A DNA stretch of 64,000 nucleotides, from the NCBI RefSeq assembly GCF_024600715.1, contig NZ_CP102332.1:1922001-1986000 (forward strand), written 5' to 3'. The notes under the pieces are model-generated. The model did not search any database. It had not been told where the DNA came from and saw nothing but the letters and a program-made list of their open reading frames with translations. Position numbers and translations under genes: made by a program. Positions 50,829-59,559 of the stretch are shown here, piece by piece (within the stretch, counting starts at the first letter, position 1; the number at the start of each line of letters is the position of its first letter). The DNA comes from Streptomyces changanensis (lineage in GTDB: Bacteria; Actinomycetota; Actinomycetes; Streptomycetales; Streptomycetaceae).

Positions 50829-52211
50829 GTGTCACAGACGTCGGAACTCGACGGAATTCGGACGCTTGACGAGTTCGTCATCCAGCTGCGTGCGCTGAAG
50901 ATGAGAGTCGGCAATCCGTCCATCACCGAGATAACACGCCGCGTTCACCGCGACTGGCGGCGGGCGGGGCGACCGAGAAGCGAGTGGCCGGCCCGCTCGA
51001 CCGTCGGGAACTGTTTCCAGACGGGCCGCCGTCGGCCGAATTCCGACCTCCTGCTGGCGGTGGTGCGGGCGCTGACGATGGACGACCAGGACCTGCTCGC
51101 CGCGTGGAGCCGCGCGCTGCACGCGGCCCTCGGCGAGGCGGCCTCCGGCCCCGGTGTGCGGGTCACCGACAAGATCCCGCCGCCGCCCGACGGCACCCTC
51201 GTGCGCGGCCCCCTCCTGGACGAGGCGCTGCGCCTCATGGAACTCCCCGGCAACGGCCGCACCGTGGTCCTGGAGGGCCCGGTGGGCGCGGGCAAGAGCA
51301 CCCTCGCGCACGAGCTCGGCCGCCACCTCGTCACCACGCGCCACGCCCGGGGCCCCGTCCTCGTCGCCGACCTCCACGGCACCCACCCGGCGGCGCCCCC
51401 GGCCACGCCCTTCACCGTCCTCGGCCACCTGCTGCGCGTCCTCGGCACGCCCATGGCGGACGTACCGGCCTCCACCGAGCGCCGCACCGTCCTGCTGCGC
51501 CGCCTTTTGGCGGGCACCGGGGCGCTGCTGATCCTGGACGACGCCTACGACGCCGATCAGGTACGGCCGTTGCTGCCCGGGCCCCGCGCGGGCCACACCG
51601 TGATCACCACGCGGCGCCCGCTCGGCGGTCCGGGGGTCGGCGGACGCGTGCGGGTCCCGCCGTGCGAGACGGCCGACTCGCTGCGGATCCTGCGCGGCGC
51701 CGCGGGCGCGGGGCGCATCGACGCGGACCCGGTCGCCGCGACCCTGATCAGCGAGGCCGTGGGTCACCTCCCGCAGGCGCTGGTGATCGTCGGGCGGCAC
51801 GTCGCCGCCCACCCCGACTGGCCGCTCGCCGACTACCACGAGCACGTCGTCGCCTCGCTCGCGCTGCGCGGCGGCATGGGCCGCGCCTTCGCCGCCTCCG
51901 AGCAGCGGGTGTCACGGGACGCGCGCCGCCTGCTGCGGCTGCTGACGCTGCTGCCGGCCGCCTACACCGACGTGCGCACCGCGGCCCGCCTCGCCGGCAC
52001 GAGCCCGCAGGACGCCGCGGACCGGCTCACCGAGCTCGTCGCGGCCGGACTGCTCGAACACCTCGGGCCGGCTCTGTACGGGCTGGGCAGGCTCGTCCAC
52101 TCCTACGCCCGGGCCCGACTGCGGCTCGACGAGCCGGTGAGCCGGGTGCAGGAGGCCCTCGCCCGGCTGCACCGGCACTCCGCCCGCAGCGCGGAGGCCG
52201 TGGGCCGCTGA
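50829..52211 (+). CDS. NB-ARC (STAND) regulator with N-terminal helix-turn-helix
   Basis: A 460-residue regulator. The N-terminal 105 residues resemble the helical DNA-binding domain common in Streptomyces NB-ARC proteins (LDEFVIQLRALKMRVGNPSI, then EITRRVHRDW and RSTVGNCFQTGRRRPN). The NTPase has P-loop GPVGAGKS (150-157), Walker B LLILDDAYDADQV and a winged-helix tail (VRTAARLAGTSPQDAADRLT). The TPR part of AfsR-like proteins is missing, so the protein ends shortly after the ATPase. GTG 50829 follows GGGGGAGGGAG. Being downstream of the metabolite cluster and similar in ATPase type to the SARP at its head, it is a plausible second regulator. Confidence 0.82.
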   Translation: MSQTSELDGIRTLDEFVIQLRALKMRVGNPSITEITRRVHRDWRRAGRPRSEWPARSTVGNCFQTGRRRPNSDLLLAVVRALTMDDQDLLAAWSRALHAALGEAASGPGVRVTDKIPPPPDGTLVRGPLLDEALRLMELPGNGRTVVLEGPVGAGKSTLAHELGRHLVTTRHARGPVLVADLHGTHPAAPPATPFTVLGHLLRVLGTPMADVPASTERRTVLLRRLLAGTGALLILDDAYDADQVRPLLPGPRAGHTVITTRRPLGGPGVGGRVRVPPCETADSLRILRGAAGAGRIDADPVAATLISEAVGHLPQALVIVGRHVAAHPDWPLADYHEHVVASLALRGGMGRAFAASEQRVSRDARRLLRLLTLLPAAYTDVRTAARLAGTSPQDAADRLTELVAAGLLEHLGPALYGLGRLVHSYARARLRLDEPVSRVQEALARLHRHSARSAEAVGR

Positions 52212-52407
52212 GCACCCGGACCCCGGGCCCGTCGGCGGGTCGGGGCGGGGCCGGGCGGGACCGAGGGGGCCCGACGGCCGGGCGCCCCGGCCGTCGACCT
52301 CGCACCTGTGAGGTACCGCGGCGTCCGGCCCTCCGGTGACGTGGTCCCCACAGCGGCACACCGCGGACGACCACGCCGCTGCCGGAACCCGTCGAGGGGG
52401 AACGACC

Positions 52408-52791
52408 ATGTTCGAGAAGATCGCGCGCGGCGCCGCCGCACTGGTGCTGACGACACGGCGTCATCGCCGCCGGCTCCGCCCACCGCCCAGGCCGGCGGGC
52501 AGGGGGCGCGGCGGCGGGACGACGGGGGCTGCGAGGTCGGCGGCGCGGGCGTGCACCAGAGCCAGGCCGACCGGCAGGCCCAGCCACCGGTGGTACACCT
52601 ACGGGGCCCACGGCAACCGGGTCGGCACGAAGATCGTCTTCGACCGACACCCGGGCGCCAAGACGCAGATGCGCTTGCACCACAGCGGCGCCGACCGAAC
52701 GGGCCACATCGTCCACAGCCGGAGCCACCAGGCGATCGACATCACGCCGGTGAACAGTCCGCCTCTTCGCGTGACGCGTCCGACGGGGTGA
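52408..52791 (+). pseudogene. probably frame-shifted small secreted protein
   Basis: ATG 52408 follows GAGGGGGAACGACC and begins MFEKIARGAAALVLTT, a typical Streptomyces signal peptide, but the expected continuation GVIAAGSA is in frame +1 (from 52457), a plausible mature start TAQAGGQGA in the next frame (from 52482), and the C-terminal WYTYGAHGNRVGTKIVFDRH back in the starting frame. As written, the single frame gives an Arg-rich implausible middle. It is best read as a decayed gene; sequencing errors could give the same picture. Confidence 0.4.
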
Positions 52792-52845
52792 CGTTCGCGC
52801 GGCACGCGGCACGCCACCGGCCGCCCGACCCCGCTCCGTGGCTAC

Positions 52846-52882
52846 AGTGAGGGCCTCCACGCGATCCGTGGAGGCCCTCACT
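52846..52882. terminator. perfect 16-bp hairpin
   Basis: AGTGAGGGCCTCCACG (52846-52861) and CGTGGAGGCCCTCACT (52867-52882) form a perfect stem with a 5-base loop. It lies downstream of the minus-strand tRNA at 52929 and after the broken gene on the plus strand, so it probably acts in both directions. Confidence 0.8.
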
Positions 52883-52928
52883 CCTGCCCGTACGCGCGGC
52901 GATAGGTTTCTGCCCGCGTGGCCGACGG

Positions 52929-53002
52929 TGGGGCGGGTGGGACTCGAACCCACGGCCGACGGATTATGAGTCCGCTGCTCTAACCGGCTGAGCTACCGCC
53001 CC
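52929..53002 (-). tRNA. tRNA with CAT anticodon (elongator Met or Ile2)
   Basis: A 74-base cloverleaf on the minus strand: acceptor stem GGGGCGG/CCGCCCC with discriminator A, D-arm GCTCAGCCGGTTAGAGC, anticodon loop CTCATAA and T-arm GTGGG-TTCGAGT-CCCAC. CCA is not encoded. The GGG/CCC anticodon-stem pairs and the 1:72 mismatch of initiator tRNA are absent, so it is either elongator Met or the lysidine-modified Ile2; the sequence alone does not decide. Confidence 0.92.
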
Positions 53003-53144
53003 GTGCGGCGCGTCGCGCACATTTGTGCGCGCCGTCTGCCGCAGCATAGCCGCTCATACGATCTCCTGCTCCGGATGGTCGGCAACGCACGTCCTCAAGG
53101 ACTGCCGGGGCCCGCCGATGGTTCCCGACGCGCCGGAAGAAAAA

Positions 53145-53172
53145 GAGAGAGGGCCCCGTAGGACCCTCTCTC
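53145..53172 (-). terminator. intrinsic terminator after tRNA-Asn
   Basis: Reading the minus strand, GAGAGAGGG (53172-53164) pairs with CCCTCTCTC (53153-53145), followed by TTTTTC. A real U-tract is rare in this genome and makes this a textbook Rho-independent terminator, 8 bases after the first tRNA-Asn. Confidence 0.88.
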
Positions 53173-53179
53173 GTCACCG

Positions 53180-53252
53180 CTCCCCCGGCTGGACTCGAAC
53201 CAGCAACCCTCCGGTTAACAGCCGAATGCTCTGCCAATTGAGCTACAGGGGA
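53180..53252 (-). tRNA. tRNA-Asn (GTT)
   Basis: A 73-base cloverleaf: acceptor TCCCCTG/CGGGGGA with discriminator G, D-arm GCTCAATTGGCAGAGC, anticodon loop CTGTTAA with anticodon GTT, T-arm GCTGG-TTCGAGT-CCAGC. It is downstream of a second tRNA-Asn on the same strand, with 5 bases between, so the two are co-transcribed and end at the 53145-53172 terminator. Confidence 0.96.
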
Positions 53253-53257
53253 CCGCG

Positions 53258-53330
53258 CTCCCCCGACTGGACTCGAACCAGTAACCTGCCGGTTAACAGC
53301 CGGCTGCTCTGCCAATTGAGCTACAGGGGA
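53258..53330 (-). tRNA. tRNA-Asn (GTT), second copy
   Basis: A 73-base cloverleaf with the same acceptor, D-arm and GTT anticodon loop as its neighbour but different anticodon stem (GCCGG/CCGGC) and T-stem (ACTGG/CCAGT) bases. Compensatory pairs keep both stems, so it is a functional paralogue rather than a decayed copy. It is first in the tandem tRNA-Asn transcript. Confidence 0.96.
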
Positions 53331-53514
53331 TTGCTGCGTTGCACCGAACGTACCCACCGGGGGCCTCCCGGGCGGCGCTCGCTCGCTGCGACACATACAT
53401 TAGCGCAAGCTGGGGGGTGCTCCGCCAATCGGTTCCGCCCCGGCCTGCCGGGTGTGACCCCCGCCCCTGCGGGCAGGCGGCCGGCAGCGACGCCTACGGA
53501 GAAGGGTGGCAGCC

Positions 53515-53814
53515 ATGCGGTACAAGATCACGTTCGCCGTCGGAGCGGCGGTGGGGTACGTCCTGGGCACCAGGGCCGGCCGGGAACAGTACGAGAAGCT
53601 GCGCGCCTCGGCACGCCGGCTCTCGGCGAACCCCGCCGTGCGCAACGTCGCCGAGTCGGCCACGCAGACCGGCCGGCAGGTGGCGGGCCGGGCGTACCAC
53701 ACGGTGAGCGTGCGGGTGGGCGACCGGATGCCGGAGGCGGTCTCCGAGCGGGTCAGGTCGCTGCGGGGCCGCGGCCAGGGCGCCGAGGACGAGTGGGGCA
53801 CGAGCAACACCTGA
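53515..53814 (+). CDS. YtxH-domain small membrane-associated protein
   Basis: A 99-residue protein with a short N-terminal hydrophobic segment containing a glycine zipper (ITFAVGAAVGYVLGTRAGRE), followed by an amphipathic helical region rich in Arg, Gln and Ala (EQYEKLRASARRLSANPAV and on), the pattern of YtxH-like stress proteins. ATG 53515 follows GGAGAAGGG at good spacing; GTG 53506 is an alternative. Role unknown; such proteins are common in actinobacteria and often associated with the membrane or envelope stress. Confidence 0.82.
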   Translation: MRYKITFAVGAAVGYVLGTRAGREQYEKLRASARRLSANPAVRNVAESATQTGRQVAGRAYHTVSVRVGDRMPEAVSERVRSLRGRGQGAEDEWGTSNT

Positions 53815-53878
53815 CCCGGCTGGGCGCGGACGTTCCCGACGGGCCGGTTCCGGGTCGGAGTACGGCAGAATCTCCTTC

Positions 53879-55318
53879 ATGGGGATAGTCGCCGGGTTGG
53901 ACAGTTCGTCGGGTTCCACGCGCATCGTCGTCTGCGACGCGGACACGGGCGCCGTCCTGCGCCAGGGGTACGCCGCGCACCCCCTCGAACCGAAGGCGAC
54001 CGAGGTCGACCCGCAGGCGTGGCTGCTCTCGCTCGGCGAGGCCGCGGCGGGCGGGCTGCTCGAAGGAGTGCAGGCCATCGGTGTCGCCGCGCAGCAGCAC
54101 GGCCTCGTCCCCCTGGACCACCAGGGCGCCCCCGTGCGGGCCGCGCTCGTCGGCAACGACAAGCGGGCGCAGGTCGCGGCGGCGGACCTGGTCGAGTCGC
54201 TGGGCGGACGGCAGGCGTGGGCGGAGGCCGTGGGCTGCGTCCCGGGCTCGGCGCACCCGGTGGCGAAGCTCCGGTGGCTCGCCCGCACCGAACCGGAGGC
54301 CACGCGGCGGATCGCCGCGGTCCTCCAGCCGCAGGACTGGCTGGTGTGGCAGCTGCTGGGCCGGCCCGCCCGGCGGACCACCGACCGGGGCGGCGCGTCC
54401 GGCACCGGCTACTGGTCGGCGGCGTCCGGGTCGTACCGGCCGGACCTGGTCGAGCTCGCGCTGGGCCACCGGGCGGCGCTGCCCGAGGTGCTGGGACCGG
54501 CGGAGGCGGCGGGCGTGACGCCCGAGGGGCTGCTCATCTCCGCGGGCACCGGAGAGACCATGGCCGCCGCCCTGGGGCTGGGGCTCGGCCTCGGGGACGC
54601 CGTGGTGTCGCTCGGGGCGTCCGGCTCGGTGATGGCGGTCCACCACACGGCGCTCACCGACGGCCAGGGCATGATCACGGCGTTCGCCGACGCGGCGGGG
54701 ACCCACCTGCCGGTGGTCTACACGTCGAACGCGGTGCGGGCGCTGCGCGGCACGGCGGAGATGCTGGGCGTCGAGGGGCTGGAGGAGCTGTCGGCGCTGG
54801 CGCTGAAGTCGACGCCGGGCGCCTCCGGACTGGTGCTCCTTCCCTACCTGGAGGGTGAGCGCACGCCACCGCTGCCGCACACGGCCGGCACCCTGAGCGG
54901 GCTGCGCCGCGAGTCGATGAAGCCCGAGCACCTGGCCCGGGCGGCGTTCGAGGGCATGCTCTGCTCCCTCGCCGACGCGATGGACGTGCTGCGCCGGCGC
55001 GGCGCCGAGGTACGGCGGGTGTTCCTGCTCGGTGCCGCGGCGGAACTGCCGGCCGTGCAGGCGGCGGCGCCCGCGATCTTCGGCGCGCAGGTCGTCGTGC
55101 CGCAGCCCGCCGACTACACGGCGCTGGGCGCCGCCCGCCAGGCCGCCTGGGCGCTCGGCGCGGCGCACGGCACGCTCACCGCGCAGGCGCCGCCGGCCTG
55201 GCGGGGCGCCGCGGCGCAGGTCTTCGAGCCGGGCGAGGAACTGGCGGTGGGCCAGGCGGTGCGCCAGCAGTACGGCGCGACCCGCGACCAGCTGCACCCG
55301 GGGGCGTTCGGCGCGTAG
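53879..55318 (+). CDS. FGGY-family sugar kinase (xylulokinase-like)
   Basis: A 479-residue carbohydrate kinase of the FGGY type. Phosphate loop GLDSSSGSTRIVVCDADTG, a substrate-region QQHGLVPLD with ALVGNDKRAQ, the second domain SLGASGSVMAV, the LPYLEGERTPP signature and the VFLLGAAAELPAVQAAAP adenosine loop, where the usual GGGA is changed to LGAA. The pattern is closest to xylulokinases, which phosphorylate D-xylulose with ATP. It stands alone without an isomerase or transporter, so the exact sugar is open. ATG 53879 is preceded by AGAATCTCCTTC, a weak ribosome site. Confidence 0.88.
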   Translation: MGIVAGLDSSSGSTRIVVCDADTGAVLRQGYAAHPLEPKATEVDPQAWLLSLGEAAAGGLLEGVQAIGVAAQQHGLVPLDHQGAPVRAALVGNDKRAQVAAADLVESLGGRQAWAEAVGCVPGSAHPVAKLRWLARTEPEATRRIAAVLQPQDWLVWQLLGRPARRTTDRGGASGTGYWSAASGSYRPDLVELALGHRAALPEVLGPAEAAGVTPEGLLISAGTGETMAAALGLGLGLGDAVVSLGASGSVMAVHHTALTDGQGMITAFADAAGTHLPVVYTSNAVRALRGTAEMLGVEGLEELSALALKSTPGASGLVLLPYLEGERTPPLPHTAGTLSGLRRESMKPEHLARAAFEGMLCSLADAMDVLRRRGAEVRRVFLLGAAAELPAVQAAAPAIFGAQVVVPQPADYTALGAARQAAWALGAAHGTLTAQAPPAWRGAAAQVFEPGEELAVGQAVRQQYGATRDQLHPGAFGA

Positions 55319-55469
55319 GGGCGCCGGGAGCGGAGGGGCGCTCGGCGCGTAGGGGTGCTCGGCGCGGAGCGGCAGCGGGCGTCCTGGCGAGCCGATCGGC
55401 GGGACGCCCCGGTGGACCCGGCGAAAACCCGGTCGTAACGCGGTGGGCCCGCGGGCGATAGTTGAATCC

Positions 55470-57206
55470 GTGCTCAGACAACTACTCCGCAACCACCTGG
55501 CGCCGTACCGGCGGCCCATAGCCTTCCTGGTGGCGCTCCAACTGCTGCAGACGGGCGCCACCCTCTACCTGCCGACGCTCAACGCCGACATCATCGACAA
55601 GGGTGTCGTGGTGGGCGACACCGGCTACGTCCTGACCTACGGCGCGGTGATGATCGCGGTGTCCGTGGTGCAGGTCGCGGGCAACATCGGTGCCGTCTAC
55701 TACGGCGCCAGGACCGCCGCCGCGCTCGGCCGGGACGTGCGGGCGGCGGTCTTCGACCGGGTGCAGTCCTTCTCGGCGCGGGAGCTCGGCCACTTCGGGG
55801 CGCCGTCGCTGATCACCCGGACCACCAACGACGTCCAGCAGGTGCAGATGCTGGTCCTGATGGCGTTCACGCTGATGGTGTCCGCGCCCATCATGTGCGT
55901 CGGCGGGATCGTCCTGGCGCTCGGTCAGGACGTGCCGCTGTCGGCCGTGTTGGTGGCCGTGGTGCCGGTGCTGGGCGTGTCCGTCGGGCTCGTCGTGGCC
56001 CGGATGCGGCCGCTGTTCCGCACCATGCAGGAGCGGCTGGACACGGTGAACCGGGTACTGCGCGAGCAGATCACCGGCAACCGCGTCATCCGCGCCTTCG
56101 TCCGCGACGCGTACGAGCGCGAGCGGTTCCGGGGCGCGAACCGCGAGCTGACCGACGTGTCGGTCTCCGCGGGGCGGCTGATGGCGCTGATGTTCCCGAC
56201 CGTGATGACGGTCATCAACTTCTCCAGCGTCGCCGTGGTGTGGTTCGGCGCCCACCGGATCGACGACGGCGGGATGGAGATCGGCGCGCTGACCGCCTTC
56301 CTCGCCTACCTGATGCAGATCGTGATGGCCGTGATGATGGCCACCTTCATGTTCATGATGGTGCCGAGGGCCGAGGTGTGCGCCGAGCGCATCGAGGAGG
56401 TGCTGCGCACCGAGACGAGCGTCCGCCCGCCCGTCACGCCGCTGCCCACGCCGTCCGCCGTGCGCGGTCGGCTGGAGATCCGGGGCGCCGACTTCCGCTA
56501 CCCGGGCGCGGAGGAGCCCGTGCTGCGGGGGATCGACCTGGTGGCCGGGCCGGGCGAGACCACCGCGGTCATCGGCTCGACGGGCAGCGGCAAGTCGACG
56601 CTGCTGGGTCTGGTGCCGCGGCTGTTCGACGTGACGGGCGGCCGGGTGCTGGTCGACGGCGTCGACGTGCGGGAGCTGGACCCCGCGGTCATCGCCCGCA
56701 CGGTGGGGCTCGTCCCGCAGCGGCCGTACCTGTTCTCCGGGACGGTCGCGACGAACCTGCGCTACGGGCGGCCCGACGCCACCGACGACGAGCTGTGGCA
56801 GGCGCTGGAGACCGCCCAGGCCGCCGACTTCGTCCGCGGACTCGAGGGCGGGCTCAACGCGCCGATCACCCAGGGCGGCACGAACGTGTCCGGCGGGCAG
56901 CGGCAGCGGCTGGCCATCGCCCGGACGCTGGTGCAGCGGCCGGAGATCTACCTCTTCGACGACTCCTTCTCGGCGCTCGACTACCGGACCGACGCTCTGC
57001 TGCGGGCGGCGCTCGCCCGGGACACCGCCGGGGCGACGGTGGTGATCGTCGCGCAGCGCGTGTCGACGATTAGGGACGCCGACCGGATCGTGGTCCTGGA
57101 CGAGGGCCGGGTCGTGGGGACGGGACGGCACGCCGAACTCATGGCGGACAACGAGACGTACCGGGAGATCGTGCTCTCCCAGCTGACCGAGGCGGAGGCG
57201 GCCTGA
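55470..57206 (+). CDS. ABC exporter half-transporter, subunit 1
   Basis: A 578-residue fused permease-ATPase with six membrane helices (about 15-290) and a C-terminal nucleotide-binding domain: Walker A GSTGSGKST, Q-loop VGLVPQRPYLFSG, signature NVSGGQRQRL and Walker B IYLFDDSFSALD, in which the catalytic Glu is Asp. GTG 55470 is chosen for the family N-terminus (LRQLLRNHLAPYRRP). The stop overlaps the next gene (TGATG), so the two subunits are made together as a heterodimer. Substrate unknown; lipid or drug export is typical for this class. Confidence 0.93.
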   Translation: MLRQLLRNHLAPYRRPIAFLVALQLLQTGATLYLPTLNADIIDKGVVVGDTGYVLTYGAVMIAVSVVQVAGNIGAVYYGARTAAALGRDVRAAVFDRVQSFSARELGHFGAPSLITRTTNDVQQVQMLVLMAFTLMVSAPIMCVGGIVLALGQDVPLSAVLVAVVPVLGVSVGLVVARMRPLFRTMQERLDTVNRVLREQITGNRVIRAFVRDAYERERFRGANRELTDVSVSAGRLMALMFPTVMTVINFSSVAVVWFGAHRIDDGGMEIGALTAFLAYLMQIVMAVMMATFMFMMVPRAEVCAERIEEVLRTETSVRPPVTPLPTPSAVRGRLEIRGADFRYPGAEEPVLRGIDLVAGPGETTAVIGSTGSGKSTLLGLVPRLFDVTGGRVLVDGVDVRELDPAVIARTVGLVPQRPYLFSGTVATNLRYGRPDATDDELWQALETAQAADFVRGLEGGLNAPITQGGTNVSGGQRQRLAIARTLVQRPEIYLFDDSFSALDYRTDALLRAALARDTAGATVVIVAQRVSTIRDADRIVVLDEGRVVGTGRHAELMADNETYREIVLSQLTEAEAA

Positions 57207-59128
57207 TGGCTCCTGGCGGACCGAGTGCGGGGGGCCCGGGCGACCGGTCCACCGACTTCAAGGGCTCCTTCAAGCGGCTGCTGGCGCGGCTGCGGCAGGA
57301 GAGGACGGCGCTGTGGACGATGGTCGCGGCGGGCGTGCTGAGCGTGGCGGCGGCGGTGGTCGGGCCGAAGATCCTCGGCCGGGCGACGGACCTGGTGTTC
57401 GCCGGGGTCGTGGGCCGCGGCATGCCGGAGGGCGGTACCAAGGAGGAGGCCGTCGCCGCGGTGCGGGAGCGCGGTGACGACGGGCTCGCGGACATGCTGT
57501 CCGGGGTGGGCTTCACCCCGGGCCGGGGCATCGACTTCGGGGCCGTCGGCGACGTACTGCTGCTGGCACTGGCGGTGTACACCGTCGCCGGGCTGCTCAT
57601 GCTGGTGTCGACCCGGATGTCGATCAGGGTCATCAACAGCACGGTGTACCGGCTGCGGGAGGACGTGCAGGCGAAGCTGGAGCGGCTGCCACTGAGTTAC
57701 GTCGACCGGGCGCGGCGCGGCGAGGTGCTGAGCCGGGCGACGAACGACATCGACAACATCGGCCAGACGCTCCAGCAGACCATGGGCCAGCTGATCAACT
57801 CGGCGCTGACGGTCCTGGGCGTGCTGGTGATGATGTTCTGGATCTCGCCGCTTCTCGCGCTGGTGGCGCTGGTGACCGTGCCGTTGTCGGTGGTCGTGGC
57901 GGCGCGGGTCGGCAAGCGGTCGCAGCCGCAGTTCGTCCGCCAGTGGAAGGCGACCGGCCGGCTCAACGCCCACGTCGAGGAGATGTACTCGGGGCACGCG
58001 CTGGTGAAGGTCTTCGGCCGGCAGGAGGAGGCGGCGCGGGACTTCCGCGAGCAGAACGACGAACTGTACGAGGCCGGGTTCCGGGCCCAGTTCACCAGCG
58101 GGCTCATGCAGCCGCTGATGTTCTTCGTGTCGAACGTCAACTACGTGCTGGTCGCCGTGGTCGGCGGGTTGCGCGTGGCGTCCGGGACGCTGTCGATCGG
58201 CGACGTGCAGGCGTTCATCCAGTACTCCCGGCAGTTCTCCATGCCGCTGACGCAGCTCGCCTCCATGGCGAACCTGCTCCAGTCCGGCGTGGCGTCGGCC
58301 GAGCGGGTCTTCGAGCTGCTGGACGCGGAGGAGCAGCCCGAGTCGCCGGCGCTGGAGCGGCCGGGCCGGCTGGGCGGGGCGGTGGCGCTGGAGTCGGTGT
58401 CGTTCCGGTACGAGCCGGACAAGCCCCTCATCGAGGACCTGTCGCTGACGGTGGAGCCGGGTCAGACGGTCGCCATCGTCGGTCCGACGGGTGCGGGCAA
58501 GACCACCCTCGTCAACCTGCTGATGCGGTTCTACGAGGTCACGTCCGGCCGGATCCTGCTGGACGGCGTGGACGCGGCGCGCATGTCCCGGGAGGAGCTG
58601 CGCTCCTCGATCGGCATGGTGCTCCAGGACGCCTGGCTGTTCGGCGGGACCATCGCGGAGAACATCGCGTACGGCGCGGCCGCCGGTCGCGAGGTGACGC
58701 GCGCGGAGATCGAGGAGGCGGCGCGGGCCGCGCACGCCGACCGCTTCGTCCGCACGCTGCCGGACGGCTACGACACCGTCCTCGACGACGAGGGGGCGGG
58801 GGTCAGCGCCGGCGAGAAGCAGTTGATCACCATCGCCCGGGCGTTCCTGTCGGACCCGGTGATCCTCGTCCTGGACGAGGCGACGAGTTCGGTGGACACG
58901 CGCACGGAGGTGCTGATCCAGAAGGCGATGGCGCGGCTCGCCCACGGGCGGACCAGCTTCGTCATCGCCCACCGCCTGTCGACGATCCGCGACGCCGACG
59001 TGATCTTGGTGATGGAGAATGGCTCCATCGTCGAACAGGGCACGCACGACGAGCTGCTGGCCGCGGAGGGTGCCTACGCCCGTCTGTACGCCGCGCAGTT
59101 CGCCGAGGCCGTGGCCGAGGTCGACTGA
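57206..59128 (+). CDS. ABC exporter half-transporter, subunit 2
   Basis: A 640-residue partner of the preceding gene with six membrane helices and a larger loop after the first helix (about 50-110). The ATPase has Walker A GPTGAGKTT, Q-loop IGMVLQDAWLFGG, a degenerate signature GVSAGEKQLI (for LSGGQ) and a canonical Walker B VILVLDEATSSVD. Paired with subunit 1 this gives one consensus ATP site (its Walker B with the SGGQR of subunit 1) and one degenerate site, as in asymmetric heterodimeric exporters. The start overlaps the stop of subunit 1 by one base. Confidence 0.93.
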   Translation: MAPGGPSAGGPGDRSTDFKGSFKRLLARLRQERTALWTMVAAGVLSVAAAVVGPKILGRATDLVFAGVVGRGMPEGGTKEEAVAAVRERGDDGLADMLSGVGFTPGRGIDFGAVGDVLLLALAVYTVAGLLMLVSTRMSIRVINSTVYRLREDVQAKLERLPLSYVDRARRGEVLSRATNDIDNIGQTLQQTMGQLINSALTVLGVLVMMFWISPLLALVALVTVPLSVVVAARVGKRSQPQFVRQWKATGRLNAHVEEMYSGHALVKVFGRQEEAARDFREQNDELYEAGFRAQFTSGLMQPLMFFVSNVNYVLVAVVGGLRVASGTLSIGDVQAFIQYSRQFSMPLTQLASMANLLQSGVASAERVFELLDAEEQPESPALERPGRLGGAVALESVSFRYEPDKPLIEDLSLTVEPGQTVAIVGPTGAGKTTLVNLLMRFYEVTSGRILLDGVDAARMSREELRSSIGMVLQDAWLFGGTIAENIAYGAAAGREVTRAEIEEAARAAHADRFVRTLPDGYDTVLDDEGAGVSAGEKQLITIARAFLSDPVILVLDEATSSVDTRTEVLIQKAMARLAHGRTSFVIAHRLSTIRDADVILVMENGSIVEQGTHDELLAAEGAYARLYAAQFAEAVAEVD

Positions 59129-59155
59129 CCGCACGTGGCAACGAGGGGGAACGAC

Positions 59156-59521
59156 ATGACGACGGGCTCGGGACCGGAGCACCGCACACCGGAGGACGGG
59201 ACGCCGGAGGACGGGACGCCGGAGGACACACCCGCCCGGACACCGGACGGGGGCCCCGACGGGGTGTCCGACGGCGGGCCGGAGGGGTCCGGGGACACGG
59301 TCAAGGCCGGGGAAGCCGGCAAGGCCGGGGACGCGGGGAAGGGCGGCAGCGGGCTCGGCCTCGCGGTCGGCCTGCCCCTGGGCATCGCGGGGGGCCTGGT
59401 GTACGGGGTGGTCACCGACGACCTGGCGATGGGCGTCGCCTTCGGCGTGCCGATCGGCATGGTCCTCGGGGTGGCGTTCGGCGGCTCCGCCCGCCGCGAC
59501 GGCGGGGAGGCCGACGGGTAG
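59156..59521 (+). CDS. small two-helix membrane protein with repeat-rich N-terminus
   Basis: A 121-residue protein. Residues 1-62 are disordered and repetitive (TPEDGTPEDGTPEDTP and KAGEAGKAGDAGKGG), and residues 65-110 form two Gly-rich hydrophobic hairpin helices (GLGLAVGLPLGIAGGLVYGV and DLAMGVAFGVPIGMVLGVAF). ATG 59156 follows GAGGGGGA, 27 bases after the ABC exporter, so it is probably co-transcribed and may be an accessory of the transporter. Function not recognised. Confidence 0.75.
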   Translation: MTTGSGPEHRTPEDGTPEDGTPEDTPARTPDGGPDGVSDGGPEGSGDTVKAGEAGKAGDAGKGGSGLGLAVGLPLGIAGGLVYGVVTDDLAMGVAFGVPIGMVLGVAFGGSARRDGGEADG

Positions 59522-59559
59522 CCGCCCGTGCGGCGCCCGTGCCGACCGGGTGCGGGCGG

